Origin: Pseudonocardiales bacterium
Lineage (GTDB): Bacteria; Actinomycetota; Actinomycetes; Mycobacteriales; Jatrophihabitantaceae
Assembly (NCBI GenBank): GCA_025465405.1
Contig: JAODNL010000562.1
Coordinates: 1 to 8,797 of the forward strand
Direction of reading: 5' to 3'
Length of the DNA stretch: 8,797 bases
The position numbers were made by a program, and so were the translations under genes. Below the pieces are notes generated by a model, which saw only the letters and a list, made by a program, of their open reading frames with translations, was not told where the DNA came from and did not search any database. Within the stretch, counting starts at the first letter, position 1. The number at the start of each line of letters is the position of its first letter. Shown in pieces: positions 1-4,656 of this stretch.

Positions 1-438
1 CCGGGCGCCGTGGACCGGCTGCGCACCCAGGCGCGCCCGCACGACCTGCGCGAGCCGGTCCCGACGCTAGTCCTCCCGGCCACCGACCCGGCCAACCCGT
101 ACGGCGCCGCGCTGCCCTGGCCGTCCGCGCCGGCCCCCGAGTCCGGCGGCCGCGGTCACCAGCCGGCCCGCAAGGCCGGTGCCCTGGTCGTGCTCGTCGA
201 TGGCCGCTGCGTCATATACGTCGAACGGGGCGGGCGCACGCTGCTGTCGTTCACCGACGATCCCGCCGTCCTGCAGCCGGGCGCGGACGCGTTGGCGCTG
301 GCCGTGCGCGACGGCGCGCTGGGCAAGCTGCAGGTCGAGCGGGCCGACGGTTCACCCGTCGTCGCATCAGCGCTCGGAGCCGCTCTGGAGGCCGCCGGAT
401 TCCGTCCGACCCCGCGCGGGCTGCGGCTACGGGCCTGA
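1..438 (+). CDS. lhr: Lhr-family ATP-dependent DNA helicase, C-terminal end (partial)
   Basis: The reading frame is open from the first base and ends at TGA 436-438, so only the last 145 residues are present and the start lies upstream of the window. Lhr is a large superfamily 2 DNA helicase used in DNA repair. The visible part is the far C-terminus. It includes a beta-rich stretch, VVLVDGRCVIYVERGGRTLL, and a terminal segment ending GFRPTPRGLRLRA, which resembles actinobacterial Lhr ends as I remember them. The ATPase motifs are not in the window, so the call rests on this tail and on the neighbour: a Nei-type glycosylase starts 4 nt after the stop, and lhr-nei2 adjacency is known in mycobacteria (Rv3296-Rv3297). 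The tail alone would not prove the family. Confidence 0.8.
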   Translation, partial: PGAVDRLRTQARPHDLREPVPTLVLPATDPANPYGAALPWPSAPAPESGGRGHQPARKAGALVVLVDGRCVIYVERGGRTLLSFTDDPAVLQPGADALALAVRDGALGKLQVERADGSPVVASALGAALEAAGFRPTPRGLRLRA

Positions 439-442
439 TCGC

Positions 443-1273
443 ATGCCCGAGGGAGACACCGTCTGGCTGACCGCGCAACGCCTGCACAAGGCCCTCGCCG
501 GCCGTATCCTGACCCGATTCGATCTTCGGGTCCCTGACCTCGCAACGGTCGAGCTGCGGGGCGCGACGGTTACCGAAGTACTGCCCCGAGGCAAGCATCT
601 GCTGATCCGGTTGGACACCGCGGCCACTCTGCATTCGCACCTGCGGATGGACGGTTCGTGGTACCTGAACCGGGCCGGGGAGCGGCCACGCGGCCATCCA
701 GACCACATGATCCGGGCCCAGCTGGGCAATGCCGAGTGGCTGGCCACCGGCTACCGCGTGCACGATCTCCGGTTGCTCGCCACCAGCGACGAGGCGGCTG
801 TGGTGGGCCATCTCGGGCCGGACCTGCTAGGCCCGGACTGGGATCTCGACGAAGCCGTTCGCCGGGTTCGCGCCCACCCGGACCGCGCGATCGGGGAGGC
901 ACTGCTTGATCAACGCAACCTCGCCGGCATCGGCAACCTCTACAAGTGCGAGGCGCTGTTCGTCGAGCGCACCGACCCGTGGGCTGCCGTGGCGGCCGTC
1001 GCCGACCTGCCCCGGCTGGTCAGTACCACCCGCAGGCTCATGCTGGCCAACCGCGAGCATCCGGAGCAGTCGACGACCGGCTTGCTTGCCCGCGGGCGCC
1101 AGCACTGGGTGTACGACCGGGCCGGGGAGGCGTGCCGGCGGTGCGGCACGGCGATCCGGCGCGCCGACCAGGGCACGCCACCGCGGCAGCGCAGCACGTA
1201 CTGGTGCGCTGACTGCCAGCCGAGCCGGCCAGCTCGGCCCGCCGCGTCACGGTCAGCGGCCGCCCGTACCTAA
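443..1273 (+). CDS. nei2: Endonuclease VIII / Fpg-Nei family DNA glycosylase (Nei2-like)
   Basis: This 276-residue bifunctional DNA glycosylase/AP lyase excises oxidised bases in base excision repair. The start is ATG 443, because the mature protein must begin Pro-Glu: MPEGDTVW supplies the catalytic Pro2 nucleophile and Glu3. An in-frame extension to 179 would bury this motif and overlap lhr. Lys51 in PRGKHL matches the conserved beta-lobe lysine. The helix-two-turn-helix region is around 155-172 (LLDQRNLAGIGNLY). A zinc finger has Cys231, Cys234, Cys255 and Cys258 (CRRCG ... WCADC). The order and wording, such as SHLRMDGSW and HLGPDLL, closely follow mycobacterial Nei2. About 18 Ala/Arg/Ser-rich residues follow the finger and look disordered. 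It starts 4 nt after lhr with no clear ribosome binding site, so translational coupling is likely. It ends 8 bp from the convergent pspA stop. Confidence 0.95.
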   Translation: MPEGDTVWLTAQRLHKALAGRILTRFDLRVPDLATVELRGATVTEVLPRGKHLLIRLDTAATLHSHLRMDGSWYLNRAGERPRGHPDHMIRAQLGNAEWLATGYRVHDLRLLATSDEAAVVGHLGPDLLGPDWDLDEAVRRVRAHPDRAIGEALLDQRNLAGIGNLYKCEALFVERTDPWAAVAAVADLPRLVSTTRRLMLANREHPEQSTTGLLARGRQHWVYDRAGEACRRCGTAIRRADQGTPPRQRSTYWCADCQPSRPARPAASRSAAART

Positions 1274-1281
1274 CACCCGGT

Positions 1282-2133
1282 TCAGTCGCCGCCCGGCTGC
1301 GCCTGCTTGGTGGTGTCGACGGTCGGTGCGGAGTCAGCGGCCGGGCCGCTGTTGGCCGGTGCCTCGATGGCGGCGTTCTCCGCGGCCGGGCTGATCGCCT
1401 GCTTCTCGGCGTTCAGCGACGCGCGGATCTCGTCGAGTCGCGCGGCGCCCTGCATATCGACGGTGGCCCGCTGTACCTCCAGCATCCGACCGGCGACAGA
1501 GTCCTTGGCCAGATCCGCCTGGCCGAGCGCGGTGGCATAACGCCGCTCGATCTTGTCGCGCACCTCGTCGAGCGTCGGGACGTTGGACGGCGCGGCGAGC
1601 TCGCTCATCTGCTGCAGCGACTTGGACACCGACTCCTGCATCTTGGCCTGCTCGAGCTGCGTCATCAGCTTCGTTCGCTCGGCAAGCTGCTGCTGCATCC
1701 GGGCCGCGCTATCCTGCACTGCCTGCCGGGCCTGGGCCGCCGCCTGCAGGGACTGGTCGTGCAGGGTCTTGAGATCCTCGACGGACGACTCGGCGTTGAC
1801 GAGCTGGTTGGCCAGCGCCTGCGCGGTCTGTTCGAACTGCGCGGCCTTCTCGGTGTCGCCGTCCGCGTTGGCCTTGTCGGCCAGGACGAGGGCCTGTTTG
1901 GCCTGCGCCTGCAACGTCTCGATCTGGCCGAGCTGCCGGTCGAGCTGCATCTCGAGTTGACGCTGGTTGCCGATCACCGCGGCTGCCTGCTGGGTCAGCG
2001 CCTGGTGCTGGCGCTGCGCCTCCTGGATCGCCTGCTGGATCTGGATCTTCGGATCGGCCTTCTCGTCGACCTTTGCGCCGAACCAGGCAGACATGTACTT
2101 CCACGCCCGGACGATCGGGTTCGGCTTGGCCAT
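1282..2133 (-). CDS. pspA: PspA/IM30 (phage shock protein A, 35-kDa antigen type)
   Basis: This 283-residue membrane-stress protein belongs to the PspA/Vipp1 (ESCRT-III-like) family. Family members bind stressed or leaky membrane from the cytoplasmic side and oligomerise to stabilise it. The first ~25 residues (MAKPNPIVRAWKYMSAWFGA) are suited to an amphipathic membrane-binding helix. Residues ~28-185 are almost uninterrupted Gln/Ala/Glu-rich helix typical of the long coiled-coil hairpin, and a further helical part reaches ~245. The last ~40 residues are Ala/Pro/Ser-rich and look disordered. The start is fixed by a perfect AGGAGG 7 nt upstream of ATG 2133. It is the last gene of the minus-strand run, 107 bp after the TetR gene, with its own candidate ECF promoter. 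No homologues of the mycobacterial downstream genes pspM/pspN follow; the nei2 gene is convergent 8 bp away. Confidence 0.95.
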   Translation of the reverse strand: MAKPNPIVRAWKYMSAWFGAKVDEKADPKIQIQQAIQEAQRQHQALTQQAAAVIGNQRQLEMQLDRQLGQIETLQAQAKQALVLADKANADGDTEKAAQFEQTAQALANQLVNAESSVEDLKTLHDQSLQAAAQARQAVQDSAARMQQQLAERTKLMTQLEQAKMQESVSKSLQQMSELAAPSNVPTLDEVRDKIERRYATALGQADLAKDSVAGRMLEVQRATVDMQGAARLDEIRASLNAEKQAISPAAENAAIEAPANSGPAADSAPTVDTTKQAQPGGD

Positions 2134-2140
2134 CTGGTGC

Positions 2141-2146
2141 CCTCCT
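2141..2146 (-). promoter_or_regulatory. Strong Shine-Dalgarno of pspA
   Basis: On the minus strand AGGAGG lies 7 nt before ATG 2133. It decides the pspA start and predicts high translation, unlike the SD-poor rimO, cinA and nei2 starts in this window. Confidence 0.85.
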
Positions 2147-2156
2147 GCTGATCAAC

Positions 2157-2174
2157 GTCGGCGGGCATGCCGAC
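2157..2174. repeat. Inverted repeat in the pspA leader
   Basis: GTCGGC and GCCGAC form 6-bp perfect arms around a 6-nt spacer GGGCAT. The palindrome GCATGC (2165-2170) is nested across the spacer and right arm. It lies between the candidate ECF promoter and the pspA Shine-Dalgarno, so in mRNA it could fold into a hairpin about 10 nt before AGGAGG; as DNA it could be an operator. Function is inferred only. Confidence 0.4.
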
Positions 2175-2194
2175 AACGTCCGGCATTCATCGTG

Positions 2195-2223
2195 TCAGAC
2201 GACCGTGTGCAGCGTCAGGTTCC
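2195..2223 (-). promoter_or_regulatory. Candidate ECF-sigma (SigE-like) promoter of pspA
   Basis: Minus-strand GGAACC (2223-2218), then 16 nt, then CGTCTGA (2201-2195). This fits the ECF group pattern GGAAC-N16/17-CGT and also resembles the RpoE TCTGA -10. Transcription would begin near 2189, giving a leader of about 55 nt before pspA. SigE control of the clgR-pspA region is established in Mycobacterium tuberculosis; its use here is inferred from the match and its position between the tetR stop and pspA. Confidence 0.5.
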
Positions 2224-2240
2224 TCGACGGCGGCGCCGGT

Positions 2241-2891
2241 TCAGGCCGGTTGGGCCTCACGGCGCTCGCCGTCGACCCGGTCCGGGACGTCGGGCAGGCC
2301 GGCCAGCACGATCGCGAGATCGGCCGCCACCGACGTAGGGGTCGCCGGCGAGACGACGTAGGACGCGAGCCAGCGCAGCACAGTGTCGGTGCCGCCGCGG
2401 GAATCGGCCGCCAGAGCCACGGCGAGCGCCTCGTGCGCGATGCGCCAGCCCTCGGCGGTCGTATCGATGCAGCCGATCGTCGCGAGCGTCGCGGGCTCGA
2501 TCCGCGCCAGCGTGCGCAGCAGCGGATGCCGGGCCAGCGCGTTCGCGGCCGTACTCAGCGCCTGCGGCAGTGGTCGACCGGCGCACTCGGCGGCCAGCGT
2601 GTTGACCTCGTCGACGAGCAGCGCCGACAGGACGGCTTCGCGGGTTCGGAAATGGTTGTACAGGGTGGCCTTCGCGACGCCGGCGGCCGTGGCGACCTGT
2701 GCCATTGTGATCTTCGTGCCGCTGACCTCGACGGCCCGGCGGGCGCCGTCCAGCAGCGCAGCGCGCGTGCGGTTCATGGCATTGCCCGCGCGCGAGCGCG
2801 TGCCAGCGGCCCGCACCGGCGCGGCCGACGCGATCGCCGGCGTGAGCGTTGTCTGGCGGAACAAGGTGTCGAACAGCGGATCGGGCGCCAT
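2241..2891 (-). CDS. TetR-family transcriptional regulator
   Basis: This is a 216-residue DNA-binding regulator. The helix-turn-helix is at about residues 62-84 (ITMAQVATAAGVAKATLYNHF), the typical TetR signature, followed by an all-helical region expected to bind a ligand and dimerise. About 38 poorly structured residues precede the TetR core. A later start at Met39 (2777) is possible but has no ribosome binding site, whereas ATG 2891 has GAGGTAG 11 nt upstream, a somewhat long spacing. It lies between clgR and pspA, which are adjacent in M. tuberculosis. A 26-bp interrupted palindrome just upstream is a candidate autoregulatory operator. The ligand and targets cannot be read from the sequence; a role in envelope stress is inferred from position only. 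Confidence 0.88.
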   Translation of the reverse strand: MAPDPLFDTLFRQTTLTPAIASAAPVRAAGTRSRAGNAMNRTRAALLDGARRAVEVSGTKITMAQVATAAGVAKATLYNHFRTREAVLSALLVDEVNTLAAECAGRPLPQALSTAANALARHPLLRTLARIEPATLATIGCIDTTAEGWRIAHEALAVALAADSRGGTDTVLRWLASYVVSPATPTSVAADLAIVLAGLPDVPDRVDGERREAQPA

Positions 2892-2907
2892 GGTCGCCGA
2901 AGCTACC

Positions 2908-2933
2908 TCGCACCGGCGACACCGTCGGTGCGA
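2908..2933. promoter_or_regulatory. Candidate TetR operator (8-bp inverted repeat)
   Basis: The perfect arms TCGCACCG (2908-2915) and CGGTGCGA (2926-2933) flank a 10-bp spacer. The site ends 17 bp from the tetR start and overlaps the edge of its GAGGTAG Shine-Dalgarno. Self-binding to an inverted repeat next to the own gene is usual for the TetR family; binding here is inferred. Confidence 0.5.
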
Positions 2934-2995
2934 CGCGCGGCAGCCACCTCGAAGCTGTGACTGATGGGGCAGATGGGACCAGATGAGCGGCGGGC

Positions 2996-3352
2996 TCAGG
3001 CGGCGACGGTGGGCAGCGAGCGCATCTGCGGGCCACCGTTGTCGCTGGTCGGCGACGTCGAGATCCGCGCCGAGCCGGCGCCCGGAATCGCGGCGACCCG
3101 GTTGGTGAGCGCCAGCTTCTCCTCGCGGCGCAACACGTTGCTGACTTCCTGGAAGAGCTCGGAGAGCTCGACGTCCAGCGCACCGCAGATCGCGGCCAGC
3201 AGCTCGGACGACGGCTCCTTCTGGCCTCGCTCGACCTCGGACAGGTAGCCGAGGCTCACTCGGGCACTCGCCGAGATCTCCCGCAGCGTGCGGCGTTGAC
3301 GCAACCTCAGGCCACGCAGGGTCTCGCCCACCACTTGACGAAGCACTGGCAT
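2996..3352 (-). CDS. clgR: ClgR, XRE-type activator of Clp protease genes
   Basis: This 118-residue transcription factor belongs to the ClgR group, which in actinobacteria activates clpP1P2, clpC and related proteolysis genes and, in mycobacteria, pspA. The helix-turn-helix covers about residues 14-68, with the characteristic RTLREISASARVSLGYLSEVERG followed by KEPSSELLAAICGAL. The start ATG 3352 is chosen because AGAGGGGG lies 8 nt upstream and homologues begin near here; a longer frame to 3484 would overlap cinA and the ClgR box. The protein ends in TVAA. Streptomyces ClgR is itself a ClpP substrate through C-terminal alanines, so self-limiting turnover is plausible. It starts 113 bp after cinA; that gap holds a candidate ClgR box for autoregulation. 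Confidence 0.93.
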   Translation of the reverse strand: MPVLRQVVGETLRGLRLRQRRTLREISASARVSLGYLSEVERGQKEPSSELLAAICGALDVELSELFQEVSNVLRREEKLALTNRVAAIPGAGSARISTSPTSDNGGPQMRSLPTVAA

Positions 3353-3360
3353 CGAGCTGA

Positions 3361-3368
3361 CCCCCTCT
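3361..3368 (-). promoter_or_regulatory. Shine-Dalgarno deciding the clgR start
   Basis: Minus-strand AGAGGGGG stands 8 nt before ATG 3352. It favours this start over the upstream in-frame start at 3484. Confidence 0.75.
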
Positions 3369-3440
3369 GCGGATCGTGAAGCCACATCGGCCCCTGCCAC
3401 GTTACCGGGCGGGTGGACGGTGCGTGCGACGAAGCGGTGT

Positions 3441-3459
3441 CGTCCGCTCTTGGCGAACG
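3441..3459. promoter_or_regulatory. Candidate ClgR box upstream of clgR
   Basis: CGTCCGCTCTTGGCGAACG has arms GTCCGC and GCGAAC around a 5-bp spacer, with one mismatch to the symmetrical GTTCGC-N5-GCGAAC and an extra C/G pair outside. The core CGC-Y-N-W-N-R-GCG agrees with the ClgR motif described in Corynebacterium and Streptomyces as I recall it. It lies 7 bp past the cinA stop and about 90 bp before clgR, a suitable place for autoactivation. Confidence 0.6.
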
Positions 3460-3465
3460 TAACAA

Positions 3466-3957
3466 TCAGATCGGCCGTCGACATTCCGACATGAGCAGGC
3501 TCAGGCAGGCGCCGACGGCTGCGGCGCGCACGTCGCCACGCTCGCCCGGAAAGTGGTGCTCACGGCCGGCCTCGCGCCCGGCCGGGCCGGCTACCGCCAC
3601 GAAGACCGTCCCGACCGGCCGGCCGTCCTGGGAATCGGGTCCGGCGACGCCGGTGACGCCGAGACCGAAACTCGCCCCGAGCCGGTCGCGAGCCCCACGG
3701 GCAAGTGCCGCGGCGACCTCCGGATCGACGGCGCCGTGCTCGGCGAGCAGGCCCGGTTCGACTCCCGCGAGCGAGGCCTTCAGATCGGTCGCATACACGA
3801 CCAGCCCGCCGCGGACGGTACGGCTGGCGCCCGGTGTCTCGGTGAGGGTCGCCGTCACCAACCCGCCGGTGAGCGACTCCGCCACCGCGACGGTCGCGCC
3901 GAGCTCGAGCAGGCGCGCGTGCACCGCAGCCGGCGTAGTCAACGCCACAGCACTCAT
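3466..3957 (-). CDS. cinA: CinA C-terminal domain protein, nicotinamide-nucleotide amidase (PncC-like)
   Basis: This 163-residue stand-alone CinA C-terminal domain lacks the N-terminal MoeA-like domain of full-length CinA. The family deamidates nicotinamide mononucleotide to nicotinate mononucleotide in the pyridine-nucleotide salvage cycle, in the cytoplasm. Visible family marks are AESLTGG (Ser28), VVYATDLK (Tyr55, Lys60; candidate catalytic set with Ser28), GVTGVAGP (100-107) and RPVGTVFVAV (113-122). ATG 3957 (MSAVALTT) is chosen as the copy nearest the conserved domain. A GTG at 3981 gives an in-frame extension MPCDECPA that is merely read through the upstream repeat. There is no Shine-Dalgarno, so translation probably depends on ribosomes arriving from pgsA through the stop-start ladder. 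It is the third gene of the rimO-pgsA-cinA run. Confidence 0.92.
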   Translation of the reverse strand: MSAVALTTPAAVHARLLELGATVAVAESLTGGLVTATLTETPGASRTVRGGLVVYATDLKASLAGVEPGLLAEHGAVDPEVAAALARGARDRLGASFGLGVTGVAGPDSQDGRPVGTVFVAVAGPAGREAGREHHFPGERGDVRAAAVGACLSLLMSECRRPI

Positions 3958-4039
3958 AGCAGGGCACTCATCGCAGGGCACTCATAGCAGGGCACTCATA
4001 CCGGGGCACTCATACCGGGCACTCATACCGGCGATTCAT
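3951..4039 (-). repeat. Tandem 13/14-bp repeat forming an ATGA stop-start ladder before cinA
   Basis: On the minus strand the unit ATGAGTGCCCTGCT (variants ATGAGTGCCCTGCG, ATGAGTGCCCCGGT, ATGAGTGCCCGGT and a degenerate ATGAATCGCCGGT) recurs with ATGs at 4039, 4026, 4013, 3999, 3985, 3971 and finally 3957, the cinA start. Spacings are 13, 13, 14, 14, 14, 14. The first ATG overlaps the pgsA stop (ATGA 4039-4036). Each 14-bp copy reads as a five-codon cistron ending in TGA that overlaps the next ATG: MSAPV from 4013, MSALL from 3999, MSALR from 3985, MSALL from 3971. The 4039 frame reads MNRRYECPV and stops on the 4013 ATG. No GGAG- or AGGA-like site occurs inside. Confidence 0.9.
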
Positions 4040-4656
4040 GCGACGGCGCGGGTCGCCCGGCCGGTGCGGCGAAGGCGGACCGCACGCGACACGTAGTCGC
4101 AGCCGGTGACCAGCGCGACCACGATCGCGGCGACCATGACCACCCATGCGGCCACGTGCAACCACCCGTGCAGGGGTAGCACGAACAGCCCGATCGCCAC
4201 GCCTTGCAGCAGCGTCTTCACCTTGCCGCCGCGGCTGGCCGCGATCACGCCGTGGCGGATCACCCAGAACCGCAACACGGTCACGCCGACCTCGCGCACA
4301 ACGATGACGACCGTCACCCACCACGGCAGGTCGTCCAGCGCAGACAGCCCGACCAACGCGGCGCTGACCAGCGCCTTGTCCGCGATCGGGTCGGCCAGCT
4401 TTCCGAACTCGGTGACCAGCCCGCGCTTGCGGGCGATATCCCCGTCGAACCGGTCGGTGATGGAGGCGAGTGCGAACACCGCCCACGCCGCAACCCGCCA
4501 GCCGGTGAGGTGGCCCCCGCCGTGGAAGAGCACCACGATGAACACCGGGACGAGCAGCAGGCGGAACACGGTGAGTGCGTTGGCGATATTCCACGCCGAG
4601 GCCGGGCTTGGCGGGTCGGCGATCGGATCGTCGGCCGGCGGCCGCACTTTCACCAC
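4036..4656 (-). CDS. pgsA: CDP-alcohol phosphatidyltransferase (PgsA family)
   Basis: This 206-residue integral membrane enzyme transfers a phosphatidyl group from CDP-diacylglycerol to an alcohol, most likely glycerol-3-phosphate (phosphatidylglycerophosphate synthase). The signature D-x2-DG-x2-AR-x8-G-x3-D-x3-D is complete: Asp68, Asp71, Gly72, Ala75, Arg76, Gly85, Asp89, Asp93, in DRFDGDIARKRGLVTEFG and LADPIADK. About six hydrophobic helices are visible, for example ~30-45, 54-66, 96-108, 112-132, 150-163 and 167-186. GTG 4656 overlaps the rimO end; GTG 4653 forms a GTGA overlap with the rimO stop and is an equally good start, so translation is coupled to rimO. Its own stop overlaps the first ATG of the cinA repeat ladder. 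The place next to cinA and clgR matches mycobacterial pgsA3 (Rv2746c). The acceptor alcohol is not proven by sequence. Confidence 0.92.
   Translation of the reverse strand: MVKVRPPADDPIADPPSPASAWNIANALTVFRLLLVPVFIVVLFHGGGHLTGWRVAAWAVFALASITDRFDGDIARKRGLVTEFGKLADPIADKALVSAALVGLSALDDLPWWVTVVIVVREVGVTVLRFWVIRHGVIAASRGGKVKTLLQGVAIGLFVLPLHGWLHVAAWVVMVAAIVVALVTGCDYVSRAVRLRRTGRATRAVA

Noticed and set aside
179..442. In-frame upstream extension of nei2 to an ATG at 179
   Set aside because: It overlaps lhr and would place residues before the Pro2-Glu3 catalytic N-terminus, which must be the protein start.
2963..2990. Three GATGGG-like steps (GATGGGGCA, GATGGGACCA, GATGAGCGG) after the clgR stop
   Set aside because: Very short, imperfect, uneven period; could be chance.
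2257..3183. Long minus-strand open frame of 308 codons across tetR and clgR
   Set aside because: It is Arg/Pro/Ala-rich shadow sequence overlapping two well-supported genes in other frames; typical of high-GC DNA.
3353..3484. Longer clgR start at 3484 adding 44 residues
   Set aside because: The extension overlaps the cinA end and the ClgR-like box and lacks a good ribosome binding site; ATG 3352 has AGAGGGGG at 8 nt and fits homologue length.
3958..3981. GTG at 3981 as the cinA start (extension MPCDECPA)
   Set aside because: The residues are only a frame of the repeat unit and add nothing to the domain; ATG 3957 is the copy joined to conserved sequence.
3951..4039. Idea that the short repeats are a CRISPR array or a riboswitch
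   Set aside because: Units are 13-14 bp directly abutting with no spacers, and no cas genes or folded aptamer are visible; the frame relation to start and stop codons explains them better.
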